DNA from: Pseudomonas sp. ADAK18
GTDB lineage: Bacteria > Pseudomonadota > Gammaproteobacteria > Pseudomonadales > Pseudomonadaceae
Direction of reading: 5' to 3'
DNA length: 64,000 nucleotides
Assembly: GCF_012935695.1 (NCBI RefSeq)
Contig: NZ_CP052859.1
Span: 289,001 to 353,000 of the forward strand
Below the pieces are notes generated by a model that was not told the DNA's origin, searched no databases, and saw only the letters and a program-made list of their open reading frames with translations. A program made the translations under genes and the position numbers. Every line of letters begins with the position of its first letter. Positions within the stretch are counted from its first letter, which is position 1. Shown piece by piece: positions 9,323-18,014 of this stretch.

Positions 9323-10606
9323 ATGACCCTCAATTATCAATCTGGCTTTGGCAATGAATTCGCCAGCGAAGCCTTGCCAGGCGCGCTGCCCGTCGGCCAG
9401 AACTCCCCGCAAAAAGCGCCCTACGGGCTGTACACCGAACTGTTCTCCGGTACGGCCTTCACCATGGCGCGCAGCGAAGCGCGGCGTACCTGGCTGTACC
9501 GCATCCAGCCGTCGGCCAACCACCCGGCGTTCGTCAAGCTTGAACGGCAGTTGGCCGGTGGCCCGTTGGGCGCCGTGACCCCCAACCGTCTGCGCTGGAA
9601 CCCGCTGGATATCCCGAGCGAGCCGGCCGATTTTATCGACGGCCTGGTGGGCATGGTTGCCAACGCCGGGGCGGAAAAACCCGCCGGCATCAGCATCTAT
9701 AACTACCGCGCCAATCGCTCCATGGACCGGGTGTTCTTCAATGCCGACGGTGAGCTGCTGATCGTTCCCGAGCAAGGTCGCCTGCGCATCGCCACCGAAC
9801 TGGGCGTGCTGGAAGTCGAGCCGCTGGAAATCGTTGTGTTGCCGCGCGGCCTGAAATTCCGTGTCGAGCTGCTGGATGCCCAAGCCCGTGGCTATGTTGC
9901 GGAAAACCACGGCGCGTCGCTGCGTCTGCCGGATCTTGGCCCCATTGGCAGCAACGGCCTGGCCAATGCACGGGACTTCCTCACCCCCGTGGCCCATTAC
10001 GAAGACCTCAAGCAACCCACGACTCTGACGCAGAAATTCCTCGGCGAACTGTGGGGCTGCGAGCTGGATCACTCGCCACTGAACGTGGTGGCCTGGCACG
10101 GCAATAACGTGCCGTACAAATATGACCTGCGCCGTTTCAATACCATTGGCACCGTGAGTTTCGATCATCCGGATCCGTCGATCTTTACCGTATTGACCTC
10201 ACCCACCAGTGTGCACGGCCTGGCCAACCTCGACTTCGTGATCTTCCCGCCCCGCTGGATGGTCGCCGAGAATACCTTCCGGCCACCGTGGTTCCACCGC
10301 AACCTGATGAACGAGTACATGGGCCTGATCCAGGGTGCCTACGATGCCAAGGCCGAAGGCTTCCTGCCGGGCGGCGCGTCCTTGCACAGTTGCATGAGCG
10401 CCCATGGTCCGGACGGCGAGAGCTGCACCAAGGCCATCGCTGCGGACCTGGCGCCCCACAAGATCGATAACACCATGGCCTTCATGTTCGAGACCAGCCA
10501 GGTGCTGCGTCCCACCCGGTTTGCCCTGGAATGCACGCAGCTGCAAAACAATTACGACGCTTGCTGGGCCTCGCTGCCCGCAACCTTCAACCCGAATCGG
10601 AGATAA
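9323..10606 (+). CDS. hmgA: Homogentisate 1,2-dioxygenase
   Basis: Opens the aromatic ring of homogentisate to maleylacetoacetate using Fe(II) and O2, in the cytoplasm. The 427-residue length is normal. Conserved opening YQSGFGNEF and the iron-ligand block are visible: His and Glu in [12 protein letters not shown] (about residues 321-330) and the His-rich [12 protein letters not shown] (about 354-365). A GAGGAAG site precedes the ATG. It is the first gene of a tight operon: fahA begins 3 bases after its stop. Expression should be induced by homogentisate through relief of the IclR-type repressor bound just upstream. Confidence 0.97.
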   Translation: MTLNYQSGFGNEFASEALPGALPVGQNSPQKAPYGLYTELFSGTAFTMARSEARRTWLYRIQPSANHPAFVKLERQLAGGPLGAVTPNRLRWNPLDIPSEPADFIDGLVGMVANAGAEKPAGISIYNYRANRSMDRVFFNADGELLIVPEQGRLRIATELGVLEVEPLEIVVLPRGLKFRVELLDAQARGYVAENHGASLRLPDLGPIGSNGLANARDFLTPVAHYEDLKQPTTLTQKFLGELWGCELDHSPLNVVAWHGNNVPYKYDLRRFNTIGTVSFDHPDPSIFTVLTSPTSVHGLANLDFVIFPPRWMVAENTFRPPWFHRNLMNEYMGLIQGAYDAKAEGFLPGGASLHSCMSAHGPDGESCTKAIAADLAPHKIDNTMAFMFETSQVLRPTRFALECTQLQNNYDACWASLPATFNPNRR

Positions 10607-10609
10607 CCT

Positions 10610-11908
10610 ATGACTCAGTCCACCATCACCCGCAGTTGGGTGGCCTCCGCCAACGGTCACCGTGACTTCCCGCTGCAAAACCTGCCGCTGGGTGTGTTCA
10701 GTGTTAACGGTTCGGCGCCGCGCAGTGGCGTGGCCATTGGTGAACATATTTTCGACCTGCACGCGGCGTTGGATTTCTTTGACGGCGAGGCTCGTCGTGC
10801 CGTGGAAGCCACCGCTGGCGGTCAATTGAACGCCTTCTTTGAACTCGGCCGTGGCCCTCGGGTGGCCCTGCGTGAACGCCTGTTGGAACTGCTGGCTGAA
10901 GACAGCAGCCTGCGTGGCAAGCTCGAAGCGCTGGGGGCGAAAGTGCTGCCGTTGGCCGCCGATTGCCAGATGCACCTGCCGGCGAAGATCAACGATTACA
11001 CCGACTTCTACGTCGGCATCGAACACGCACAAAACGTCGGCAAACTGTTCCGCCCCGACAACCCGTTACTGCCCAACTACAAATACGTGCCCATCGGTTA
11101 TCACGGCCGTGCGTCGACGATTCGTCCTTCGGGCACCGAGGTGCGCCGACCCAAGGGCCAGACACTGCCTGCGGGCCAGACCGAACCTACCTTCGGCCCG
11201 TGCGCTCGCCTGGATTACGAACTGGAACTGGGGATCTGGATCGGTCAGGGCAACGCCATGGGCGACTCGATTGCCATTGGTGACGCGGCGGACCACATCG
11301 CCGGCTTCTGCCTGCTCAACGATTGGTCGGCGCGGGATATCCAGGCTTGGGAATACCAGCCGCTGGGGCCGTTCCTCTCGAAAAGCTTTATCACCAGCAT
11401 CTCGCCATGGGTAGTAACCGCCGAAGCGCTGGAGCCATTTCGCAAGGCACAACCGGCACGCCCTGAAGGCGACCCGCAACCGCTGCCGTACCTGTTGGAC
11501 ACGCGTGACCAGAAAGGCGGCGCTTTCGATATTGAGTTGGAAGTACTGCTGACCACCGTCTCGATGCGCGAGCAGAACCTGCCGGCCCATCGCCTGACCC
11601 TGAGCAACACCCGGCATATGTACTGGACCGTGGCGCAGATGGTCGCGCACCACAGCGTCAACGGCTGCCAATTGCAGGCCGGCGATCTGTTTGGTTCGGG
11701 CACGTTGTCGGGGCCTGAAGCGGGCCAGTTCGGCAGCCTGCTGGAAATCACCGAAGGCGGTAAAAAGCCGATTGAACTGGCATCCGGTGAAGTCCGTAAA
11801 TTCCTCGAAGACGGCGACGAAATTATCCTGCGGGCCCGTTGTACTCGTGAGGGGTTTGCTTCCATCGGCTTCGGCGAATGCCGAGGCACTGTGATCGCGG
11901 CGCGCTGA
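10610..11908 (+). CDS. fahA: Fumarylacetoacetase
   Basis: Hydrolyses fumarylacetoacetate to fumarate and acetoacetate, the last step of tyrosine breakdown. The 432-residue protein has the N-terminal SH3-like domain (LPLGVFSV) and the FAH hydrolase domain with DYTDFY, the catalytic His in IEHAQNVG and the metal-binding acidic cluster in YELELGIWIG. It sits 3 bases after hmgA and 12 bases before the isomerase gene, so the operon order is dioxygenase, hydrolase, isomerase, as in other pseudomonads (hmgB in P. putida naming). Confidence 0.97.
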   Translation: MTQSTITRSWVASANGHRDFPLQNLPLGVFSVNGSAPRSGVAIGEHIFDLHAALDFFDGEARRAVEATAGGQLNAFFELGRGPRVALRERLLELLAEDSSLRGKLEALGAKVLPLAADCQMHLPAKINDYTDFYVGIEHAQNVGKLFRPDNPLLPNYKYVPIGYHGRASTIRPSGTEVRRPKGQTLPAGQTEPTFGPCARLDYELELGIWIGQGNAMGDSIAIGDAADHIAGFCLLNDWSARDIQAWEYQPLGPFLSKSFITSISPWVVTAEALEPFRKAQPARPEGDPQPLPYLLDTRDQKGGAFDIELEVLLTTVSMREQNLPAHRLTLSNTRHMYWTVAQMVAHHSVNGCQLQAGDLFGSGTLSGPEAGQFGSLLEITEGGKKPIELASGEVRKFLEDGDEIILRARCTREGFASIGFGECRGTVIAAR

Positions 11909-11920
11909 GAGGGCAGGGCC

Positions 11921-12556
11921 ATGGAACTCTATACCTACTACCGCTCCACTTCGTCGTACCGGGTGCGAATCGCACTTGCGCTCAAGGGCCTGGATTTTAC
12001 GGCGGTGCCGGTCAATCTGCTGGTGCCCAAGGGCGGTGCCAATCGCCAGCCCGAGTACCTGGCCATCAACCCGCAAGGCCGCGTGCCCGCCTTGCGCACC
12101 GATGATGGAGAGCTGTTGATTCAGTCGCCGGCGATCATCGAGTACCTGGAAGAACGTTATCCACAGGTGCCGTTGCTCTCCAAAGACCTGGCAACCCGGG
12201 CTCATGAGCGGGCGGTGGCGTCGATCATCGGTTGCGATATTCATCCGCTGCACAACTCCAGCACCCAGAACCTGCTCAAGCAGTGGGGGCACGACGAAGC
12301 GCAGGTGCTGGAGTGGATTGGTCATTGGATCAGCCAGGGGTTGGCGGCGGTGGAGCAACTGGTTGGTGACGAGGGTTACTGCTTTGGTGAGCAGCCGGGG
12401 ATGGCAGATGCGTTTCTGATTCCGCAGTTGTATGCGGCAGAGCGCTTCAAGGTGCCGTTGGATGCCTACCCACGCATTCGGCGTGTGGCTGAGCTGGCGG
12501 CGAAGCATCCGGCGTTTATCCAGGCGCATCCAGCCAATCAACCGGACACCCCATAA
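11921..12556 (+). CDS. maiA: Maleylacetoacetate isomerase (zeta-class GST)
   Basis: A 211-residue glutathione-dependent isomerase converting maleylacetoacetate to fumarylacetoacetate. The N-terminal thioredoxin-like domain carries the zeta signature (YYRSTSSYRVRIAL, with Tyr at the position that is Cys in many zeta GSTs), the cis-Pro region NPQGRVPAL and the glutathione-contacting QSPAIIEYL; the C-terminal helical domain has GMADAFLIPQ. AGGGCAGG precedes the ATG. It is the last gene of the hmgA-fahA-maiA unit (hmgC in P. putida naming). Confidence 0.95.
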   Translation: MELYTYYRSTSSYRVRIALALKGLDFTAVPVNLLVPKGGANRQPEYLAINPQGRVPALRTDDGELLIQSPAIIEYLEERYPQVPLLSKDLATRAHERAVASIIGCDIHPLHNSSTQNLLKQWGHDEAQVLEWIGHWISQGLAAVEQLVGDEGYCFGEQPGMADAFLIPQLYAAERFKVPLDAYPRIRRVAELAAKHPAFIQAHPANQPDTP

Positions 12557-12589
12557 ATCAATGTGGAAGCTGGCTTGCCCGAGATCGGT

Positions 12590-12704
12590 GTAGCCGCTGC
12601 CGAGGGACGAGGCTGCGATGCGGGCCGCAGGACCGCCCTTGAGGGCCGCTACGTCGGAATGCCGCACCAAACCCATCGCAGCCTCGTGCCTCGGCAGCGG
12701 CTAC
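12590..12704. repeat. 115-bp palindromic repeat, copy 1
   Basis: Arms GTAGCCGCTGCCGAGGGACG... (12590-12620) and its complement (12674-12704) match at 30 of 31 positions. The 53-base centre also matches, in inverted orientation, the centre of the copy at 17278-17393. It is unrelated to the REP core used elsewhere. Confidence 0.85.
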
Positions 12705-12783
12705 ATCGTAATTATGTATTTACCTAGTCAAAAACCGCCTCGCATGAAGGCGGACACCTAAAAAACAACACAGGTACCTTGCG

Positions 12784-14154
12784 ATGCACAATCAGATTGC
12801 CAGCTTTCGCGCGGCACTCGACACCCGTCCGGTGTCGCGCTACCAGTGGTTGATTCTCCTGTTGCTGGCGTTGCTGCTGGTCACCGACGGCTACGATGCT
12901 CAGGTCCTGGGTTACGTAGTGCCTGCGTTGGCCAGGGACTGGGGCCTGGAAAAAGCCGCGTTCGGCCCGGTGTTCAGCGCCAACTTGTTGGGGCTGACCC
13001 TTGGCTCCCTGGCGGTGACACCGCTGGCGGATCGCTTCGGTGTGCGGCGCATTCTGCTGTGTTGTGTGCTGATCTACGCCAGCCTCACGGTGCTGATGGT
13101 CTTTGCTAACTCCCTGAATACCTTGATGGCCGCACGCTTCATCTGCGGCATCGGCATGGGCGGCGCGATGCCCAGCGCCATGGCCCTGATGTCTGAATAC
13201 TCACCGCCGCGCCTGCGTACCTTGATGGTGACGTTGGCGGCGTGTGGCTTTTCGTTCGGTGGTGCAGCCGGCGGGTTTGTCGCGGCGGGGTTTATCGACA
13301 GCTTCGGCTGGCAAGCGGTGTTCCTGGCGGGTGGTATCACACCGTTGCTGCTGTTCCCGTTCCTGGCCTGGTTACTACCGGAGTCACTGCCGCGCTTACT
13401 GCGTGACGCACCACCGTATGCGCGCCTGCAAAAAGTCACCGCACGCATGCTACCCGGCTGGCAGCCACCTGCAGCGAGCGAGGCAGAAAACCGTCAGGAG
13501 CAGGGCAGCAAGCTGACCGTAGTAGAGCTGTTTCGCCATGGTTACGCCCGTCCGACGCTGCTGATCTGGGCGACCTTTTTTGTCAGCCTGATCCTGCTGT
13601 ATTTCATGATCAGTTGGCTGCCGTCGCTGCTGCTGGAAAGTGGCCTGGGCATGAACGAAGCTAACCTGGTGACCTCGATGTTCCTGTTTGCCGGGACCTT
13701 GGGCGCTATCGGCATGGCCTGGTTTGCCGACCGACTGAAAAGCAAAGTGCGGCTGCTGTCTGGCGTGTTGGCTGCTGCGGCGGTGTGCACGATCTTGCTG
13801 GGGCTCAATCACGACAATCCGCGTTATCTGGTGGCCAGTGTGTTCGCGGCAGGTTTCTGCATCATCGGCGGCCAACTGACCCTCAATGCGTTCGCCAGCA
13901 ATTTCTACCCGGCCCACGTACGTGCCACCGGCACGGGTTGGGCGTTGGGCGTGGGGCGATTCGGTTCGATCCTGGGGCCGTTGTTCGGCAGCATGCTGTT
14001 GGCGATGCATATTCCGGTGCAGCAGATTTTCTTTTTCTGCGCGATTCCGGCGGTGATTGCGGCGTTGTTGATCATTCAAGTGCGTTCGCCGGGTAGCGAT
14101 GCACCGAAGGAGCCGATGTACAGCGATATCCTCAAAGTGCCGACAAAGTTGTGA
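12784..14154 (+). CDS. MFS transporter, aromatic acid:H+ symporter type
   Basis: A 456-residue membrane protein with about 12 predicted transmembrane helices and a central cytoplasmic loop around residues 215-245. The first helix carries the DGYDAQVLGY motif and the 2-3 loop has PLADRFGVRR, both typical of the aromatic acid:H+ symporter (AAHS) group (PcaK/BenK relatives). It lies 227 bases after maiA in the same direction, so it probably imports an aromatic acid that feeds the homogentisate route, for example a hydroxyphenyl-acetate or -pyruvate; substrate is inference. The stop is only 9 bases from the convergent SirB1-like gene. Confidence 0.88.
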   Translation: MHNQIASFRAALDTRPVSRYQWLILLLLALLLVTDGYDAQVLGYVVPALARDWGLEKAAFGPVFSANLLGLTLGSLAVTPLADRFGVRRILLCCVLIYASLTVLMVFANSLNTLMAARFICGIGMGGAMPSAMALMSEYSPPRLRTLMVTLAACGFSFGGAAGGFVAAGFIDSFGWQAVFLAGGITPLLLFPFLAWLLPESLPRLLRDAPPYARLQKVTARMLPGWQPPAASEAENRQEQGSKLTVVELFRHGYARPTLLIWATFFVSLILLYFMISWLPSLLLESGLGMNEANLVTSMFLFAGTLGAIGMAWFADRLKSKVRLLSGVLAAAAVCTILLGLNHDNPRYLVASVFAAGFCIIGGQLTLNAFASNFYPAHVRATGTGWALGVGRFGSILGPLFGSMLLAMHIPVQQIFFFCAIPAVIAALLIIQVRSPGSDAPKEPMYSDILKVPTKL

Positions 14155-14163
14155 GCGGTGGCT

Positions 14164-14967
14164 TCAATGCACCACTGAATTGGGCGGCAGATGCCCCAGC
14201 CGCTCGGTCAGGCGCAGCCGCTGGATAGGGTCTTCGCTGAGCATCAGGGCGTGCTCCAGATCAAAGCGCTCGGCATTCGGGCAGTCCAGGCGCTGGTACA
14301 GGCTGGCGCGGGCCAGGTAGTCGGCCGCGCTGGCATTGCCCAGTTCCAACACGCGTTCGGCGTCCACCAGGGCGGCGAGGTGATCGTCGTTGGACAGGTG
14401 CAACTGGCGCAGATTGCGTGACAACCGTTGCAGGATCTCCCGAGGCTCGGCGGTGTGCAGGTGATCGGCCTGCAGCTTGAGGTTCGGCCCGTACTGGCGT
14501 TGCAGCAGCTCGCGGCAATCGTTGGGGTACAGGCGCCGACCGCCGCAGGGGTCCAGCAGATGATCAGTACCGGGTACGCGGAGCAAGAAGTGCCCCGGAA
14601 AGTTGACCCCGACCATGGGGATGTCCAGCCGTCGTGCCAGTTCCAGGGCGATCAGTCCCAGGGCCAGCGGTTGCCCACGCTTGCGTTGCAACACCTTGTC
14701 CAGCAGGGCGGCGGCGGGGCGTAACGGGGTGTAGTCGTCCTGGGCGAAGCCTAAGTCATTCATGCGCCGCAGCAGCGGTTGGCCCAGTTCATCGGGCGCC
14801 AAGGTGGGCATGCCGAGGTTGATCCGCTGCGCCAGCCATTTGAAGTCGTGCAGGATGACCAGGGGCTCGACGGCGGGGTCGTGCTCGGCAGCCATCCACA
14901 GCGCGGCTTCAAACAGCGCGGGGGGTGAACGTTCCAGACAGGCGAAAAAGGCTTGGCGGGGATTCAT
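14164..14967 (-). CDS. SirB1/transglutaminase-like protein with TPR region
   Basis: A 267-residue cytoplasmic protein. Residues about 90-165 match the transglutaminase-like core of the SirB1 family (LQRKRGQPLALGLIALELARRL, then GVNFPGHFLLR with the conserved His, then LDPCGG with Asp). The nucleophilic Cys of true transglutaminases is absent, as is usual for this family. The C-terminal 70 residues are a TPR-like helical stretch. The ATG at 14967 has a GGAG site at good spacing; an upstream start would add an unsupported 14 residues. Family function is not settled. Confidence 0.85.
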   Translation of the reverse strand: MNPRQAFFACLERSPPALFEAALWMAAEHDPAVEPLVILHDFKWLAQRINLGMPTLAPDELGQPLLRRMNDLGFAQDDYTPLRPAAALLDKVLQRKRGQPLALGLIALELARRLDIPMVGVNFPGHFLLRVPGTDHLLDPCGGRRLYPNDCRELLQRQYGPNLKLQADHLHTAEPREILQRLSRNLRQLHLSNDDHLAALVDAERVLELGNASAADYLARASLYQRLDCPNAERFDLEHALMLSEDPIQRLRLTERLGHLPPNSVVH

Positions 14968-15154
14968 TACGGTCTCCGGCGGATGGTTCGTTTTAGCCTT
15001 GCAGAGCACTTTCGTCCAGTGCCTTATAAGAAACGCCCCACTTGGTTATGTCGCAAAGCCTGTAAAACCGGCGGGCTTATTCCTGCGTACTTCGGCAAGC
15101 TTTTACCGCAGGCCTATACTTGGCCATTACAAGAAGTGATTCGGGAGCCCGACG

Positions 15155-16174
15155 ATGTTTGCGCTCATGCACAGCTCACGCCTTGAATCGCTGCACCTGA
15201 GTATCGACCCGGTGACGGGGTTGAAGGCGGTCATTGCCATCCACAGCAGCCGCTTGGGCCCCGCCCTGGGAGGTTGTCGCTACTTGGCCTATCCGGACGA
15301 CGAAAGCGCCGTCGCGGATGCTGCGCGCCTGGCCCAGGGCATGAGCTACAAGGCTGCCATGGCCGGTTTACAGGTCGGCGGCGGTAACGCCGTGATCGTC
15401 CGCCCGGCCCACGTTGAAAGCCGCGCGGCCCTGTTCGAAGCCTTTGGCCGCTGCATCGAGCAACTCGACGGCCGCTACATCACCGCCATCGACAGCGGCA
15501 CTTCGGTCGCCGACATGGACTGCATCGCCCAGCAAACCCGCTTTGTCACCAGCACCACGGCCGCTGGCGATCCTTCGCCCCATGCCGCCATGGGCGTATT
15601 CGCCGGCATCCGCACCACCGCCATGGCTCGTCTGGGCAGCGATAACCTGGAAGGCCTGCGCGTGGCGATCCAGGGCTTGGGCAACGTCGGCTACGCCCTG
15701 GCCGAGCAGCTGCATGCGGCGGGGGCTGAATTGCTGGTGAGTGATATCGACCACGGCAAAGTGCAATTGGCCATGGAGCAACTGGGCGCTCACCCGATTG
15801 CCAATGAAGCCTTGCTCAGTACCCCGTGCGACATTCTCGCGCCCTGCGGCCTGGGCGCCGTGCTCAACCGCCACAGTGTCGCCCAGTTGCGCTGTGCTGC
15901 CGTGGCCGGTTCCGCCAGTGCCCAGTTGACCAACCTGCAAGTGGCCGACCAGTTGGAAGGGCGCGGCATCCTTTACGCCCCAGACTACGTCATCAACTCG
16001 GGCGGGCTGATCTACGTTGCCCTCAAACACAGCGGCGCGGAGCTGGCGACCATCACGGCGCACTTATCAAACATTGGCACGCGCCTGACGGAAATCTTCG
16101 CCCATGCCCAGGCTGAAAAACGCTCGCCTGCGAGGGTGGCGGATGAGCTGGCCGAGCGGCTGTTGTACCGATAA
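15155..16174 (+). CDS. Leu/Phe/Val dehydrogenase-like protein with replaced catalytic lysine
   Basis: A 339-residue relative of leucine dehydrogenase: N-terminal substrate domain (GPALGGCRY, MSYKAAMAGL) and a C-terminal Rossmann domain (IQGLGNVGYALAEQL, about residues 170-184). The family oxidatively deaminates branched-chain or aromatic amino acids with NAD+. The glycine-rich active-site signature normally ends in Lys (GGGK), the catalytic base; here it reads GGGNAVI (AAC codon at 15385-15387). The upstream substrate-binding Lys (MSYK) and the Asp in AIDSGTS are kept. Activity may be lost or altered. The gene stands alone, preceded by its own promoter region. Confidence 0.8.
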   Translation: MFALMHSSRLESLHLSIDPVTGLKAVIAIHSSRLGPALGGCRYLAYPDDESAVADAARLAQGMSYKAAMAGLQVGGGNAVIVRPAHVESRAALFEAFGRCIEQLDGRYITAIDSGTSVADMDCIAQQTRFVTSTTAAGDPSPHAAMGVFAGIRTTAMARLGSDNLEGLRVAIQGLGNVGYALAEQLHAAGAELLVSDIDHGKVQLAMEQLGAHPIANEALLSTPCDILAPCGLGAVLNRHSVAQLRCAAVAGSASAQLTNLQVADQLEGRGILYAPDYVINSGGLIYVALKHSGAELATITAHLSNIGTRLTEIFAHAQAEKRSPARVADELAERLLYR

Positions 16175-16182
16175 ACAGGTAT

Positions 16183-16214
16183 TAAAAAGGCCCTGAACCA
16201 ATGATTCAGGGCCT
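16183..16214 (-). terminator. Terminator between the dehydrogenase-like gene and yebG
   Basis: A 10-bp perfect stem (AGGCCCTGAA 16188-16197 with TTCAGGGCCT 16205-16214). The T run (TTTTTAAT) follows on the minus strand, so it primarily ends yebG and may act in both directions. Confidence 0.8.
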
Positions 16215-16228
16215 GTTCAATTCGGGCT

Positions 16229-16489
16229 TTATTCCGCCGGTGGGTTCAGCAACTCGGACAGCGCGTCCGGCTGACTCTTGAACGCCTTGGCAAACACATC
16301 GCGATTCTTCGCCATGTAGATCCCGGCTTCCTCCACCTGCTGCTCGCTCAGGGAAGGCACGGCTTTTTGTAACACTTCTGCCAGCAACTCAGCGAGTTCA
16401 AGCATCTTGTCATGACGGTCAGCTTCGGCTTTATCCATGAACAAACGCTCCAGATCTCGGCTGCTGCGGTATACCACTTCGACGGCCAT
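16229..16489 (-). CDS. yebG: YebG-family SOS-induced protein
   Basis: An 86-residue protein beginning MAVEVVYRSSRDLERLFMDK and matching E. coli YebG along its length (MAVEV start, KxEADxxDKML helix, acidic helical C-terminus). YebG is a small DNA-damage-inducible protein of unknown biochemical role. A near-perfect LexA box lies about 44 bases upstream of the start, which strongly supports the assignment and damage control. It is monocistronic with its own terminator. Confidence 0.93.
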   Translation of the reverse strand: MAVEVVYRSSRDLERLFMDKAEADRHDKMLELAELLAEVLQKAVPSLSEQQVEEAGIYMAKNRDVFAKAFKSQPDALSELLNPPAE

Positions 16490-16530
16490 TCACCACCTCA
16501 CATGCCTTCACGATAGTTGTCTTTTGCGAC

Positions 16531-16550
16531 TACTGTATTTATATACAGCA
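16531..16550. promoter_or_regulatory. LexA box of yebG
   Basis: TACTGTATTTATATACAGCA contains CTGT-N8-ACAG (16533-16548) with an AT-only centre, close to the ideal SOS box. Confidence 0.9.
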
Positions 16551-16559
16551 AAAAGGATA

Positions 16560-16920
16560 AGCCAATCCACGGGTTTTGGGTAGCAGCTTTTTAATGTAGT
16601 CGGTAAATGGGGGTTTGCAGCAGGAGAAATTTCTGACAACTTGCCGGGGTTGCGCCGGTTTCGTCCGGTGGCTTACCTTCGCCGTTCGCTGCACATGCAG
16701 CAAACGGGCTTGGCGGCCCGATACACGAAAGGCGCAACAGTGTCGCCAAACAAGATTGCAGGCGTTTTTTTACGTCTGCACTCCTGTGTTATGGCGGGTT
16801 GCGCAAGGACCCTTCGGGGTGCCGGGTTCCTTTCGTGCCGGTCCGCCAACCTTGTGCAATCCGTCACCCAATCTGCTTGGCGGCAGATGGTGATGGTCCC
16901 ATTACGAAAGGATCTATGCC
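16560..16920 (+). other. Long leader resembling the phage Ash/Icd-like region, upstream of a DUF6124 gene
   Basis: About 360 bases with several GC hairpins and no secure gene. Two overlapping frames look familiar: one encodes GVFLRLHSCVMAGCAR (as in the phage Ash family), the other QAFFYVCTPVLWRVAQGP (as in Icd-like proteins). Resemblance in two frames at once argues that the nucleotide sequence, possibly an RNA, is what is conserved. One of these frames (16641-16949) runs 29 bases into the next gene. Assignment is from memory of P4-type prophage sequences and unverified. Confidence 0.45.
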
Positions 16921-17256
16921 ATGAAAAAGCACTCCCCCAATCCCCCTGACAATTCGCACAATGATGGTCGGCTCCAAGCTGCCGCCAATCGGGCCATTGA
17001 TCACTGTCTACGAGCTGAATCATCTCAACCTGCACCCGAATCCCCCACGATGCTTTTCAGCGTTACGCCTCAAGCGGATACGGAAACTTTACTGGTCAAT
17101 GCCAGCGAAACCTTGAACAGTGCCCGTGAAATGGCAAGCAGTCTGGCTTTTGAACTTGAGGGCTCGCAACGAAGCCTGTTGCTGGCGATCCATCAGTTGG
17201 TGGAAATGAGCGGCTTGCTGGTCGATCGAGCGTTGGAGCAAACCACACCCGCTTGA
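16921..17256 (+). CDS. DUF6124 family small protein
   Basis: A 111-residue cytoplasmic protein with a charged, Pro-rich N-terminus (MKKHSPNPPD), a variable linker and a helical C-terminal half (TLLVNASETLNSAREMASSL ... LLAIHQLVEMSGLLVDRAL). This is the layout of the pseudomonad-specific DUF6124 (formerly DUF3077) family, commonly present in many copies per genome and of unknown function. GAAAGGA lies ahead of the ATG. It is preceded by the Ash/Icd-like leader and followed by a palindromic repeat. Confidence 0.8.
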   Translation: MKKHSPNPPDNSHNDGRLQAAANRAIDHCLRAESSQPAPESPTMLFSVTPQADTETLLVNASETLNSAREMASSLAFELEGSQRSLLLAIHQLVEMSGLLVDRALEQTTPA

Positions 17257-17277
17257 GGGTGATGCAACCGAAACCCT

Positions 17278-17393
17278 GTAGCCGCTGCCGAGGTACGAGA
17301 CTGTGATGGGGTTGGGCGGCATTCCGATGTAGCGCCCCCCCAGTCGGCGGTCCTGCGGCCCGCATCGCAGCCTCGTACCTCGGCAGCGGCTAC
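17278..17393. repeat. 115-bp palindromic repeat, copy 2 (inverted relative to copy 1)
   Basis: Arms at 17278-17308 and 17363-17393 carry the same GTAGCCGCTGCCGAGG core. The centre (GGGCGGCATTCCGATGTAGCG ... GGTCCTGCGGCCCG) is the reverse complement of the centre of the element at 12590-12704, with a few changes. Confidence 0.85.
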
Positions 17394-17525
17394 AGAGCGC
17401 CAAGAAGTGCCTAATATCATCCGGCCACCTTCTCACTCTCTGTCCCTGGCCTTTTTTCTGCATGCAGAGAAACCGTCACGTCCAACCCGCATTATCCGGT
17501 CGAGCTGACCTAAGGAAGCATCATC

Positions 17526-18014
17526 GTGAAAATCAACTGGGCCGAAAAACTGCGGCATAACGTGCATCAACTGGCCGAGTCCCTGGGTAATCTGTTCGTC
17601 GAGTCGTTCCACTACCTGGCGCTGTTCGCCATTGGTGCGGTGACGGCCTGGGCGGCGGTGATGGAGTTTTTGGGGATGCTCGAAAACGGGCACATCAAGA
17701 TCGATGACATCTTGCTGCTGTTCATCTACCTGGAATTGGGGGCGATGGTCGGGATTTACTTCAAGACCAACCACATGCCGGTGCGGTTCCTGATCTATGT
17801 GGCGATCACCGCGCTGACCCGCCTGCTGATTTCCAACGTCTCGCACCACAACCCGCCGGACATCGGCATCATCTACCTGTGCGGTGGGATTCTGCTGTTG
17901 GCCTTCGCGATTTTGGTGGTGCGTTATGCGTCCTCGCAGTTTCCGTCGGTGAAGGTTGAAGGCCCGAGGCGCAAAGGCCAGGCGAGCCAGGAGACGGAGA
18001 AGGGCGAGCTTTAA
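17526..18014 (+). CDS. psiE: Phosphate-starvation-inducible PsiE family membrane protein
   Basis: A 162-residue inner-membrane protein with four hydrophobic segments (about residues 25-48, 60-80, 85-105, 115-135). The central ILLLFIYLELGAMVGIYFKTNHMPVRFLIYVAITALTRLL block is characteristic of PsiE. The start is GTG with a good AAGGAAG site. The extreme C-terminus is hydrophilic and charged. The stop overlaps by four bases the end of the convergent DUF3509 gene. I do not see a convincing PHO box directly upstream. Biochemical role of the family is unknown. Confidence 0.88.
   Translation: MKINWAEKLRHNVHQLAESLGNLFVESFHYLALFAIGAVTAWAAVMEFLGMLENGHIKIDDILLLFIYLELGAMVGIYFKTNHMPVRFLIYVAITALTRLLISNVSHHNPPDIGIIYLCGGILLLAFAILVVRYASSQFPSVKVEGPRRKGQASQETEKGEL

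Noticed and set aside
11066..12676. 536-codon minus-strand open frame across fahA and maiA
   Set aside because: Antisense to two well-recognised pathway genes; low-complexity His/Arg/Gln-rich translation.
16641..16949. 102-residue protein gene overlapping the DUF6124 start
   Set aside because: It resembles Ash-type products, but a second overlapping frame does too, and no good ribosome site was found; treated as a possible RNA leader.
17400..17525. PHO box upstream of psiE
   Set aside because: Only an isolated CCGTCAC is present; the second 7-base repeat at 11-base spacing is missing.
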